From positions 409,219-473,218 of the forward strand of contig CAWBYA010000004.1 of the NCBI GenBank assembly GCA_963792895.1: a stretch of 64,000 nt of DNA. The letters run 5' to 3'. A program made the translations under genes and the position numbers. The notes under the pieces are model-generated. The model was not told where the DNA came from, ran no database searches, and saw only the letters and a program-made list of their open reading frames with translations. Below are positions 48,700-57,840 of this stretch, piece after piece. Every line of letters starts with the position of its first letter. Position 1 is the first letter of the stretch. The DNA is from UBA6912 sp963792895 (GTDB taxonomy: Bacteria; Actinomycetota; Acidimicrobiia; Spongiisociales; UBA5794).

Positions 48700-48978
48700 G
48701 TCGCCGCAGCGAACAGGTAGCAGGACCGCCTTCTACCGTGGATCCGGCCGTCGAGTGAAGCCTCCCAAGGTTGTTTTCGGGTCACTTCGTCGAGGATCAG
48801 CCGGCCATCGAACACTAACGACGGGAAACCCAGGATGAGCCATGCGACTTCGGCCGCCAACAGCGCCACAGTGGCGACGCGACCCCAAGGCGTCTCTTTC
48901 CTGCTGGGGCGGTGATAATCGCCGAGGACGGGTGCAGTGTTCCTCAGGGTGATCGCTCGGCGGCGGCTGCGATGTCGG

Positions 48979-49398
48979 TCAGGTCTTGGCGAGCGCCTTG
49001 CGTGTGTAACTGTCCAACAGTCTGCCGACGGTGACCGAGAAGATCTTGGAGAGGGCGCTCGGGGGCTCGGCTCCAAAGGCCATCGTGATCCGACTCCCGC
49101 GATCGATAGCCTCTACGAGATGGGTGGATCGGTAGTACGCGCCGTGGGATCTGGCTTCGGTTGTGTACGACCGGCCGGGATCGAGTTCTGTGACCGTCAT
49201 GTCTTCTGTGGCCGTTTTGCCAAACATGGTGCGGGTTTCGCGCCAGGTTGTACCGACGTCGAACCCGCTGCCGCCATCGAGGCGCTCGATTCTCTCGATC
49301 GCAGAGATCGTGGACACGGCGTTGTCGAGGTCGGTTAGCACGCGCCAAACGTTGTCCGGTGTGGCGACTGTGTCGTGGGTCACGACGAGCTCTTTCAC
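48979..49398 (-). CDS. SRPBCC (START-like) lipid/ligand-binding protein
   Basis: 139 residues from GTG 49398, with AAGAGAGGG upstream; the frame extends 5' without support. Pattern VKELVVTHDTVATPDNVWRVLTDLDN, then TTWRETRTMFG and the C-terminal helix SALSKIFSVTVGRLLDSYTRKALA, as in polyketide cyclase/SRPBCC proteins that bind hydrophobic ligands. The start of the protein resembles the second SRPBCC gene at 62504. Function unknown. Confidence 0.72.
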   Translation of the reverse strand: MKELVVTHDTVATPDNVWRVLTDLDNAVSTISAIERIERLDGGSGFDVGTTWRETRTMFGKTATEDMTVTELDPGRSYTTEARSHGAYYRSTHLVEAIDRGSRITMAFGAEPPSALSKIFSVTVGRLLDSYTRKALAKT

Positions 49399-49958
49399 GG
49401 GTCCCTCTCTTCGCCAGTTCAGGATACCAAACCGAGACTGCGCGTTGCGGTGGGGATGGCTGGATGGTGTGAATGCCGGGGTGATGACCAGAGCCATGAT
49501 GGACCGTTGCCGTTCGTTCGCTGACAGCCCTCGACATGCATAGACGGCCTTGGGCAACACACATATCACCAAATCGGGTCCAGGAGGGCACATCTTGCCG
49601 AGTGAGCGAGATCGGCAGTTCCAAGAGCGCCTGCCTTTCGTCGGGTCGTCACTGAGCGTGGTGTTCACGCATTGCCACTTTCTGTAGCCAGCGAGGTGCA
49701 ACACATGCCGGATCGGCTCGGAACGGGGTGCACGAGATCGCTTGGAGCAGGGAGCGATGTGCGTTGGGCTGCGTTGGCGACCCGTGTGCTCCTGGTGTGT
49801 TCTGGGTCATTGAGGAAGGTCCCAACGCGGTGAGGAGCCGCTCACGGTGGTGGTCCAGCGTTGAGGGACCCCCACATGGTGTGGCCGGGCATCGAGACGC
49901 GGGCCGACGGCACGTAGGCTGCATCGGATGATCTCAGTCGGTTGGTACGCTCGCCGAC
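49399..49958. other. Intergenic region without supported gene
   Basis: 560 bases between divergent genes. Two or three frames of 65-90 codons exist but have Cys/Pro/Arg-rich compositions and no ribosome binding site. GC content appears a little lower than in flanking genes. It should hold the promoters of both neighbours. No repeat, tRNA or hairpin with T run was found. Confidence 0.4.
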
Positions 49959-50873
49959 GTGACAACGGTGCGCGGCCGACTCGCAAAACAGATCGTGCGA
50001 GCAGTGGGCATCAAGCGACGACTTCGGCGGCTGGCAGAAGTCGACAACGATCCCGCTGCCTTCAAGAAACTACTGCAGAAGCTGCGGCGGACCGATCGGC
50101 GTCGACCCCCCTGGACGGTACGACTCCGATGGGACATCGACCACGTCGACGTGCTCGGTTTCGACCTCTTCGTGATGTCGAGAGAGGGCTCATCGAGTCG
50201 AAAGGCGCTTCTCTACTTGCACGGTGGCGGCTACCTCTTCGGCCCATTTGGCACTGAGTGGGCCGCGATGAGGACGGTGGCCAAGAGGTCGATGTCCGAC
50301 TTCGCCATGCTTCTCTACCCAAGGGCGCCCGAGCACGATGCTGCCGAGGCGCTCCGTGTTGCCCAAACGGCATTTGGCGCCCTTGCGGATCGCTACGGCG
50401 TGGACTGCGTTCTCCCGATCGGCACGTCTGCAGGTGGTGGCCTCGCGATCGCCCTTGTGGCGGAGCTGCGCGACATGGGTGGTGGCACACCACCGTGTGT
50501 AGTGCTGCTGTCGCCGGGTGTCGACATGACGCTGGAAGATCCAGTCGAGCACCTCGAGGAGTCCGACGTCATGCTGTCGGCGGAACACGTGCGATCGGCG
50601 GGTCGTGTCTATGCAGGAGCTCTTGGACCGGACCACCCGACCGTTTCTCCGCTCTTCGGTGATCTTGCCGACCTCCCCAAGATGAACGTGTTCGTAGGAG
50701 GCGCGGAGTTGCTTCGGCCCAGCATCGAAGCCTTCGCCCGCAAGGCATCAGGAGTCGGGACCGAGGTCCGTCTCATCCTCGGTGAGGACCAGCAACACAC
50801 CTGGCCTGCTGCACCCACGCCGGAAGGGCGGAAGGCGCTGGGCCAGATCGTCGACATCGTTGGGTCCTGCTGA
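49959..50873 (+). CDS. Alpha/beta hydrolase (HSL-like)
   Basis: 304 residues from GTG 49959. Oxyanion motif YLHGGGYLFGP near 88, nucleophile elbow IGTSAGGGLAIAL near 155, and His in QQHTWPAAP near 283. Where HSL enzymes usually have Asp, the region reads FVGGAELLRPSIEAF, so the acid may be the Glu. Strong overall match to esterases. The N-terminal 50 residues are basic (RGRLAKQIVRAVGIKRRLRR), possibly for membrane contact. Substrate unknown. Confidence 0.8.
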   Translation: MTTVRGRLAKQIVRAVGIKRRLRRLAEVDNDPAAFKKLLQKLRRTDRRRPPWTVRLRWDIDHVDVLGFDLFVMSREGSSSRKALLYLHGGGYLFGPFGTEWAAMRTVAKRSMSDFAMLLYPRAPEHDAAEALRVAQTAFGALADRYGVDCVLPIGTSAGGGLAIALVAELRDMGGGTPPCVVLLSPGVDMTLEDPVEHLEESDVMLSAEHVRSAGRVYAGALGPDHPTVSPLFGDLADLPKMNVFVGGAELLRPSIEAFARKASGVGTEVRLILGEDQQHTWPAAPTPEGRKALGQIVDIVGSC

Positions 50874-51231
50874 TCCCGTCCCGATCACCAAATCATCCAT
50901 AGTGAGCCACGTCCCGAACCGGCCAGGAGCGGCTTCCACTCCGGGCGCTGGTGCGTATGGTGATCGGGCACGTGGATTGGCCATCCAGACGTGGGTCGGG
51001 CGTGGAGAGCTGGTGCCTCGTTGGGGCTGTGTGTTGGTACCGGCACCTCGGCGTGAGGCCACCCGTCCGAAAATGCCCACTTCGCCAGGCGGCGCCGGGA
51101 GCGCACGGGCAATCGTCGGTTGCAGTTTTCGATCTTGCTTGCCACCGACCAGTGGCAGGGTCCTCGACACCGCATGACAGACCGACCGACGTCAGACTGT
51201 GGCCGTCTGCGATGCGTCGTAGGGTTGCGGT
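50874..51231. other. Intergenic region without supported gene
   Basis: 358 bases between two hydrolase genes on the same strand. Open frames on both strands are shadows or lack starts; none has a recognisable protein pattern. I saw no RNA gene or repeat. It presumably contains the promoter of the next gene. Confidence 0.4.
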
Positions 51232-51954
51232 GTGCCGGATCGCTCCTTCCTGTTCATACACAGCCCACTCGTCGGACCATCGTCCCTACGGCGACTTGCG
51301 CTGGCAGCGTCGGCGTCAGGGCACGAAGTCGCTCTGCCTGACCTGACGCCGATGGCCACCGCATCGCTCCCGCACAACGAATACCTCCGAAGGGCGACTT
51401 ACGCGGCACGCGTTCTCTCGTCCCCGCCAACCGTCGTGGGTCACTCGGGCGCAGGCGCCTTCCTGCCATCGATCCGCGACGGAATCGAGACCGATGCGTT
51501 GTTGTGTTTCGTCGACGCAGTCATCCCGCCGAAGGTCGGTGCGCACTCCACACCTGTCCGAATGAGGGTCATGCTCGATGAGCAAACGGACGACGGGCTG
51601 TTGCGACCCTGGCTTGCCTGGTGGCCGTCAGAGGTCGTTGGGGAAGTCCTCCCCGACCCGAACGACCGGGATGAACTCGCCGCTGACATGCCCCGAATCC
51701 CTCGGTCGTTCTACGACGTCGAGGTCGACGTCCCGTTCGACTGGTCAAAACGAGCTTGCGCCTACCTTCGACTCAGCGCTGCGTATGACTCAGAACTCGA
51801 CGAAGCAGTCGCACGCCACTGGCCAACGGCCACGCTCGATTCGAATCACCTCGGCACGCACACCGATCCCGACAGAGTCCTCGCGGAGATCGTGAGGCTC
51901 GCCGATCAGGCCGGTCCACTGCGAGCGAGGGCACTCAGGACCGACCAGGGATGA
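51232..51954 (+). CDS. Alpha/beta hydrolase fold protein
   Basis: 240 residues from GTG 51232. The first strand and oxyanion region are SFLFIHSPLVGPSSLRRLA, the nucleophile elbow is VVGHSGAGAFLP near 73, and His in SNHLGTHTDP near 210. Asp between them lies in SAAYDSELDEA. The fold is complete but short, and the family member is not identified. A downstream gene on the opposite strand converges on it. Confidence 0.7.
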   Translation: MPDRSFLFIHSPLVGPSSLRRLALAASASGHEVALPDLTPMATASLPHNEYLRRATYAARVLSSPPTVVGHSGAGAFLPSIRDGIETDALLCFVDAVIPPKVGAHSTPVRMRVMLDEQTDDGLLRPWLAWWPSEVVGEVLPDPNDRDELAADMPRIPRSFYDVEVDVPFDWSKRACAYLRLSAAYDSELDEAVARHWPTATLDSNHLGTHTDPDRVLAEIVRLADQAGPLRARALRTDQG

Positions 51955-52060
51955 GACCGCCCAGATCAAGCGGGCACTTGTGCGGTCACGGATCCGATCG
52001 GTGGTGAGCGGTGCGCGACGCCAACGATGTTCTTTCAGGGCGGTGGTGGCCGACCGCCGC

Positions 52061-52570
52061 TCAGCTCAGCCGCTGAGCGAGCCGCTCGATCGTTCCTAGG
52101 GTTCGTACGGTCGTCTGACCGAACGCCTGATCCATGGCCTTGTGAATCTGTCCGAGTTCGTTGAGACCCGTTGGAGGGAGCCAATGGAGCTCGGCGCCGA
52201 TGTGATGAACCTCGTGGTCGCCTGGAAACACCGAGCCGAGATCGACCACGCCGGTCGTCATCAGAAAGACGATCTGCGGTTTTCCGCCGGCGGATCCCGT
52301 CTTGCCCTTGATCGGCGAGGTCGATGCGATGGTCTTCAGATCGTCGACTGTTCGTACGAACGCGTCGACGTCGTATCCAAGGGCCGTCGCCAACGTCGCC
52401 GAGATCTGCGATTCGTCGGCGGTTTTGGCCGCACCAAGGATGATGTTGCCGCTCGCTTGATACGCCGAGACGTCGTGGTAGCCGGCACCCGTGAAGACTG
52501 CGATGAGCTCGTCGTTGGTGATTCGACGGCTACCCAGATTCATCCCTCGCAGGAAGACGACGACTGGCAC
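52061..52570 (-). CDS. DUF1697 family protein
   Basis: 169 residues from GTG 52570; the frame is open to 52798 but that part lacks the family start. The N-terminus VPVVVFLRGMNLGSRRITNDEL is diagnostic of DUF1697, with HDVSAYQASGNIIL and a C-terminal TTVRTLGTIERLAQRLS helix, which in this family ends with TxRNxxTxxKL (here TVRTLGTIERL). The fold is two ferredoxin-like halves; the function is unknown. Confidence 0.8.
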   Translation of the reverse strand: MPVVVFLRGMNLGSRRITNDELIAVFTGAGYHDVSAYQASGNIILGAAKTADESQISATLATALGYDVDAFVRTVDDLKTIASTSPIKGKTGSAGGKPQIVFLMTTGVVDLGSVFPGDHEVHHIGAELHWLPPTGLNELGQIHKAMDQAFGQTTVRTLGTIERLAQRLS

Positions 52571-52842
52571 GACACCAAGCGTAGACGAGCGACGGTCCGC
52601 AATCGCCCCGACCTCCGGGGGGCGCTCGGAAAGGTGCGAGCACGAACGGGCATCGACCAGCACGAGATCGGCACCCAGGCGAGCGGCTGCCCGCTCCATA
52701 TCGCCCCTGCGGTCGCGGCGCCGGGCTCGACCTCGAAGCTCAACCGACGCACTCTGGCGTCGCATCGAGCAGAGGAACTCGGCACCCCCTTGGGACAACG
52801 AACCGATCAGTCACGCCGACCTCGAGTGCTGACGCCTTCGGG

Positions 52843-54669
52843 CTACGTTGCGCCGCTCGTGGTGCCGCGCTGCCACGATTCGTACAACCTGCCATACACG
52901 CCGTCCTCAGCGACCAAACGGTCATGGCTGCCGTCTTGGACGATCTCTCCCTGGTCGAAAACGAGGACGCGGTCGGCCGCCTCCGCCGTGGAGAGGCGAT
53001 GAGCGATCGTGACAACGGTCCTGCCCGACGTGAGCTGGCCGAGCGCCCTGCTGATGCGGACCTCAGTCGCCGGGTCCACCGCCGAGGTGGCTTCATCGAG
53101 CACCAGCAGGTCGGGGTCGGCAATGGCCGCACGCACGAGCGTGACCAACTGGCGCTCGCCGACGGACAGCGACCCACCGCGCTCGCCGACTTGAGTCTCC
53201 AGCCCGGCGGCCATCTCGTTGAGCCAGTCGAGCAGCCCGAGTTGGCGGAATGTGGCACGCAGCTCGTCGTTGGTGGCTGATGGCGATCCCATTCGTACGT
53301 TGTCGGCGATCGACCCTCGGAACAAGATGCCCTCCTGGGGCACCATCACGACGCGGTCGCGGAGAGATTCGAACCGAACCCGCCGCACGTCGACGCCGCT
53401 GATGCGGACGGCGCCCTCGGTGGGGTCCATCAGGCGGGTGAGCAGCTTGGCGAAGGTCGTCTTGCCCGAACCTGTCTCGCCAACCACCGCGACCCGCTCA
53501 CGCGGGGCAATCTCCACGGTGACATCGTGTAACACCGGAGGGGAGCTGGCCTCGCTGGCCGTCTCGCCGGGTCTCGGATAGCGGAACGTCACATGATCGA
53601 AGCGGGCGCCGACCGGGTGGTGCGGCAGGTCGACGCCATCTCGTCCCGGATCGGCGACATCCGGGGCGATGTCGAGCACATCGAGTACCCGGCGCCAGCC
53701 GGCGACGGCGGTCTGCGCCTCGTTCACCGCCTCGCCCATCACCTGCACCGGCTGGATGAAGAGCTGAACCAGGAACAGGAACGCAACCACCGTGCCGACG
53801 GTTGTCGCGCCCTGTACGGCGAGCAGCGTGCCGGCGATGAGGACGGCCGTGACTACGACGGCAGAGGAGATCTCGCCTGCGCCCGAGAGCGTCGCAGAGA
53901 TGGAGCCTGCTTTGACTGCGGCTGCTCGATGGCTTTCGACCGCCTCTTCGAGTTGGGTGCGGACTCTGTCCTCGATGCGGTAGGCCCTGATCACCGGCGC
54001 CCCGACGACGGTCTCAGCGAGCACGGCGAGCATGTGGCCGACTCGCTCCCTGACCCTCAGGTAGGCCACCTCCAGCCGGCTCTGGAACCAGCGGATCATG
54101 AGCACGATCAACGGCACGAGGGCGACGACCACGAGGCCGAGCTGGTAGGACATCACCAGCATCACGGCGAGGGCGAGGAGCGCTTGTCCGCCGTTGACGA
54201 TGAGCATCAAGCCCGCCCACTGCATGAAGCGGCTGATCTGGTCGACGTCGGACGTGACCCGGGCGACGAGCACGCCGCGTTGCTCAGAGGCTTGGTGCAA
54301 CATCGACAGGTCGTGGATGTGGCGGAAGGCTCGGATCCGCAGCCCCGACAGCGCGGTTTCCGACACTCTCGCCAGTCGGAGGTGCATCCAGCCGGTTGCG
54401 AGGGCGGTGATGATCACGGCAACGAGGGCGCCAAGCGTCATTCGCACGACGAAACCCATGTCGGCGTCGCTGTCGGTGAGGCCGCCGTCGATGATCTGCT
54501 GGACGGCGATCGGGACGATCACCCGGCCGGCGGTGGCGACGAGCGCGATGGCAAGGGTGCCCGGGAGACCGCGGCGCAGCTCGGGAGAGAGGCTGAGACC
54601 GCGCCGAATGGTGGCCACCGCCCCCGCCTCCATGGGCGGGACCACGGCATCCGCAGTGGCGGTCGTCAC
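52843..54669 (-). CDS. ABC exporter subunit with canonical ATP site (heterodimer partner 1)
   Basis: 608 residues. Six membrane segments lie in residues 1-320 (IAVQQIIDGGLTD in the first region), then the ATPase domain: Walker A GETGSGKTT, Q-loop VPQEG, signature LSVGERQLVTL, Walker B LLVLDEAT with catalytic Glu, and the switch His in VTIAHRLST. The signature is non-standard (LSVGE). Its ATG overlaps the stop of the upstream subunit in ATGA. With its partner it forms a heterodimeric exporter of the TM287/288 or BmrCD type. Confidence 0.92.
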   Translation of the reverse strand: MTTATADAVVPPMEAGAVATIRRGLSLSPELRRGLPGTLAIALVATAGRVIVPIAVQQIIDGGLTDSDADMGFVVRMTLGALVAVIITALATGWMHLRLARVSETALSGLRIRAFRHIHDLSMLHQASEQRGVLVARVTSDVDQISRFMQWAGLMLIVNGGQALLALAVMLVMSYQLGLVVVALVPLIVLMIRWFQSRLEVAYLRVRERVGHMLAVLAETVVGAPVIRAYRIEDRVRTQLEEAVESHRAAAVKAGSISATLSGAGEISSAVVVTAVLIAGTLLAVQGATTVGTVVAFLFLVQLFIQPVQVMGEAVNEAQTAVAGWRRVLDVLDIAPDVADPGRDGVDLPHHPVGARFDHVTFRYPRPGETASEASSPPVLHDVTVEIAPRERVAVVGETGSGKTTFAKLLTRLMDPTEGAVRISGVDVRRVRFESLRDRVVMVPQEGILFRGSIADNVRMGSPSATNDELRATFRQLGLLDWLNEMAAGLETQVGERGGSLSVGERQLVTLVRAAIADPDLLVLDEATSAVDPATEVRISRALGQLTSGRTVVTIAHRLSTAEAADRVLVFDQGEIVQDGSHDRLVAEDGVYGRLYESWQRGTTSGAT

Positions 54670-56507
54670 GGCGCACCCTCCTGGCTGTCGTAGGCGTCGA
54701 TCAGCGAGCGATAGGCGGGCAAGCTGGCGTACAGCTCGTCGTGGGTACCTCGGTCGATGACCCGGCCGTAGTCGAGGTAGATCACCTCGTCTGCGAGAAC
54801 GATGGACGAGCGCCGGTAGGCGACGATGACCACGGTGGTCTCCAACTCGCGGAGACCGGCCAGGATCTCGCCCTCGACGGAGGGGTCGACGGCGGACGTC
54901 GCATCGTCGAGAACCAGGAGCCGCGGGCGGCGTACGATCGCTCTGGCAAGGGCAATGCGCTGGCGCTGCCCGCCCGACAGGGATGCCCCGCGCTCGCCGA
55001 CCACGGTGGCGTACCCGTCCTCCAGGCTCGAGATGAAGTCATGCGCCTGGGCCAGCTTGGCGGCCGCGAGTACCTCGGCTTCGTCGAACGGCGCACCGAG
55101 GGTGATGTTGTTGTACACGGAGTCGTTGAAGAGGAACGTCTCTTGGAAGACGATGGCGACGGACTCCGCAAGCGCAGCGCGATCGAGATCGACGAGGCCG
55201 CTGCCATCGAGGCAGATCTCGCCGCGGTCGGGGTCGAAGAGACGGACGAGGAGATGGGCGAACGTCGACTTCCCCGACCCGGTCGGGCCGACGAGGGCGA
55301 CGGTTTGTCCCGCTCCAACCCGCAGGGTGACGGACTCGATGCCGCGACGGTCGTCGTCGTCGGCAATGGTCGCTACAGCGTGTGCCGACCCCGAGAGATC
55401 CTGGTACTCGGTTTCCGGATAGAGGTACCCGACGGCTTCGGCCTGCGCAGATGCGCCGCCTGTCCCGATCGAGCCCCGCCCACCGTACGGCACGCTCTCC
55501 CTCTCCCCAAGGACGCCTTCCACCCGGTCCATGCCAACCACCGAGCGCGGCAGTTCGCCCAGCAGCCAGCCGAAGACCCGCATGGGGAGCGCGATGAGTC
55601 CGAACAGGTAGGCGAACGTCACGAGATCGCCGGGGCTGAGCACACCCTGATCGACGCGCCACGCACCCAGCGCCAGCACGGCGAGAATGCCGACATTCGG
55701 CAAGGCCTCGATGAGCGGATCGAAAGTGGCGCGCAACCGGCCGACCTCCACCATGCGGTCCCGCAGTGCGTCGGACTGTGCTCCGAAACGGCCGACTTCG
55801 GCGTCCTCCCGGCCCAGCGTCTTCACCACCAGTGCGGCGTCGAACGACTCGTGGGCGATCTCGGCAACTTCGGCGCGCAGCCGCTGCGCCTTTGCGGCGA
55901 CGGCCCGCATGCGGCGCTGGAAGACATAGTTGGCGGCCATGAGCGCCGGACCTACGGAGAAGCCGATGAGGGCGAGGATGGGGTCGGTGAGGATCAGGAG
56001 GCCACCGGTGATGACCAGCATCACGATCACGCCGAATGCCATCGGCAGCGGTGCCGCGATGAACGATGCGGCCTCGACGTCTTCGTTCACGTTGGAAAGC
56101 AGCTGGCCGGTGGGGTGACGCCTGTGCCACTCGATCGGCAGCTCGAGGTAGCGATCGGTTACCGCGATACGGTCGCGGTACTGGAGGCGATACTGCGCGA
56201 AGTACGCTCCCATCCGCCGCAGCGTGATGCCGATGGCGCGCGCGGTAGCCACGCCGAGGACGGCGAGGGCCGCCCCGGCGAGAGTGGACACCGCAACCTC
56301 GCCTGCATCGACGCCGGGAATCAGCACGGAATCGGTGATCCAACCGATGACGAACGACGACACGATGGTCATCGAGGCGTACAGAACGGTACCGATGCCG
56401 CCGACCGTGAACTCCTTCGGCGCGCGCCGGAGCTGTCTGGCGATCAGCTGGCGACCGCGCCCGAGCAGAGCTACGTCGGTTGGTGGCGAGGGAGTTTCGG
56501 GTGGCAT
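54666..56507 (-). CDS. ABC exporter subunit with degenerate ATP site (heterodimer partner 2)
   Basis: 613 residues from ATG 56507; the longer frame to 56675 lacks a ribosome binding site. Membrane domain to about residue 330, then Walker A GPTGSGKST, signature LSGGQRQRIAL (canonical), but Walker B reads LLVLDDAT with Asp instead of catalytic Glu, and the switch position reads VIVAYRRSS with Tyr instead of His. So its own Walker A/B site is degenerate while it supplies the good signature to the partner. Operon order: this gene first, then the partner. Confidence 0.92.
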   Translation of the reverse strand: MPPETPSPPTDVALLGRGRQLIARQLRRAPKEFTVGGIGTVLYASMTIVSSFVIGWITDSVLIPGVDAGEVAVSTLAGAALAVLGVATARAIGITLRRMGAYFAQYRLQYRDRIAVTDRYLELPIEWHRRHPTGQLLSNVNEDVEAASFIAAPLPMAFGVIVMLVITGGLLILTDPILALIGFSVGPALMAANYVFQRRMRAVAAKAQRLRAEVAEIAHESFDAALVVKTLGREDAEVGRFGAQSDALRDRMVEVGRLRATFDPLIEALPNVGILAVLALGAWRVDQGVLSPGDLVTFAYLFGLIALPMRVFGWLLGELPRSVVGMDRVEGVLGERESVPYGGRGSIGTGGASAQAEAVGYLYPETEYQDLSGSAHAVATIADDDDRRGIESVTLRVGAGQTVALVGPTGSGKSTFAHLLVRLFDPDRGEICLDGSGLVDLDRAALAESVAIVFQETFLFNDSVYNNITLGAPFDEAEVLAAAKLAQAHDFISSLEDGYATVVGERGASLSGGQRQRIALARAIVRRPRLLVLDDATSAVDPSVEGEILAGLRELETTVVIVAYRRSSIVLADEVIYLDYGRVIDRGTHDELYASLPAYRSLIDAYDSQEGAP

Positions 56508-56687
56508 CGGGAGAGGAGGGTACGCCGTCGCAGCGGCCTTCCCGCCGCACGTGTGCGAAGTCACCACGAAGCAGTGGATGCGGAACGGCCGGCGGGCTGA
56601 GATGATGACGACGCACCACCCCAGCCCCAGCCTTTCCCTATCGCTCTGTCGGTTCGGCCAGTGGCTCGCGGGCACCGGCCGGCTGCT

Positions 56688-56962
56688 TCACGGCTTGGCA
56701 GGCGGCAGGTGCGCCGACTTGGCGAAAGCGTGCATCCCCCAACCTCGTCCGGCATGTCCTCCAGGCCCTGGGCGAAGCCCGGGATGCCCGTCAGCACCTG
56801 GCAGCCGCCGAGGAAAGACGTCAGTTGCGCCATCACGTTGCCGGGTTGCACGGGCCCGTGGCCGTGCATCGCAAGCGCAAACTCGGCGGTGTCGGGATCC
56901 TCGAGAGGCACCGGGTCCACGATGCCGACCTCGCCCTTCAACGAGTGCTCGACGTCGCCCAC
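56688..56962 (-). CDS. Possible small protein with frameshift, unknown
   Basis: Upstream of the ABC genes, GTG 56962 opens a frame VGDVEHSLKGEVGIVDP...MHGHGPVQPGNVMAQLT...LEDMPDEVGG, then adding one G to the GGGGG run (minus strand, 56736-56740) continues as MHAFAKSAHLPPAKP to a TGA at 56688-56690, for 91 residues. The repaired end looks like a natural protein C-terminus, and the repair again falls in a homopolymer. The family is not recognised, and the true start may be further upstream through another indel. The rest of the 750-base stretch between 56508 and 57262 holds no supported gene. Confidence 0.4.
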
Positions 56963-57280
56963 AACGTCGTCTCGATCGCGTTGGGCTCAGATTCCTACGG
57001 TGTGGCGACGCACGGTTGGTCGGCAGCGTCCGTGGCCTCGCGGTGTGACATACGCGTTTGCAGCCCCGCGCAGCCGGCAGATGATGCCGAGAGGAGGGTG
57101 CTCGTTCGTCTCCGAGCGACCCGGCATATTGCCGCGGCGGCCCCGTGGGCTCCCGTTACGCTCGCCCGATGCGGTCGCACAACCATGCAGGACACCTCGA
57201 CGGCCTGGGAGTCACGGACCAGTATCTCCCAATCTTCGTGTTGTTGGTCGGGGTGACGCGCGCTGCACCGGCAACGGTTC

Positions 57281-57753
57281 TTGCTCGCAGCCCTTGCCCT
57301 GCTCACGGCGATCGTGATCACCAGTGGCATCTTGGACCAGACCGGTGTGACGGTTGCGGCGACGGTGGGTGTGGCAGCATCTCTGGGGTTTGCAGCGTAC
57401 GCCGTGGTGCGGAGGATCTTCGAGCACGACCAGGCCGGGATCCGGGAGATCATCGGGGCGCTGACTGCGTACCTCCAGGTTGCACTGGCGTTTGCATTCC
57501 TCTACTCGGCTGCCTCGAGAGCCGCCTCCGAGGCGTTCTTCGCAGGTGGGGTCGGTGGCCAGCCGGGCGAGTTCGCCTACTTCTCGGTCGTGACCATCAC
57601 GACGCTCGCTTCGGCGACCTTGCTCCTGCCACCGACCTCGGTCGCTCGCTCGTCATGATCGAGACGCTGCTGGGCCAGATCATCCTCGTGGTGCTGGTTG
57701 CTTATCTCGTCGGTCGGGTGGGCACGCATCGGACGGTCGACGACAGCACCTGA
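57281..57753 (+). CDS. Ion-channel (K+-selective, Ion_trans_2-like) protein, frameshifted at 57608
   Basis: From TTG 57281 (a true start could be slightly upstream, CTG 57263) there are three hydrophobic segments (LLAALALLTAIVITSGIL; VAATVGVAASLGFAAYAVV; TAYLQVALAFAFLYSAAS), then a pore helix FAYFSVVTITTL. Adding one G at 57608 continues as the filter GFGDLAPATDLGRSLVMIE and the last helix LLGQIILVVLVAYLVGRVG to the stop at 57751-57753, 157 residues in all. TLGFGD is the K+ selectivity filter class. The stop faces the rhodopsin stop 88 bases away. Confidence 0.7.
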
Positions 57754-57779
57754 CAGTGCCCTGTGGGCGTCCTCCCGAC

Positions 57780-57822
57780 AAAAGGCCCCCCGACGGGTCT
57801 TTGCGAGCCACGTCGGGGAGCC
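57780..57822 (-). terminator. Rho-independent terminator of the rhodopsin gene
   Basis: On the minus strand, GGCTCCCCGACG (57811-57822) pairs over 12 positions (one G-T pair) with CGTCGGGGGGCC (57784-57795) and is followed by TTTT (57780-57783). The loop is 15 bases. It lies 19 bases after the rhodopsin stop in the direction of transcription. Confidence 0.8.
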
Positions 57823-57840
57823 TGTGTGCGGGAGACCTGG

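Noticed and set aside
54741..56600. A 619-codon plus-strand frame opposite the ABC gene
   Set aside because: Asp/Gly/Glu/His-rich shadow without motifs; the minus-strand frame has complete Walker and signature motifs.
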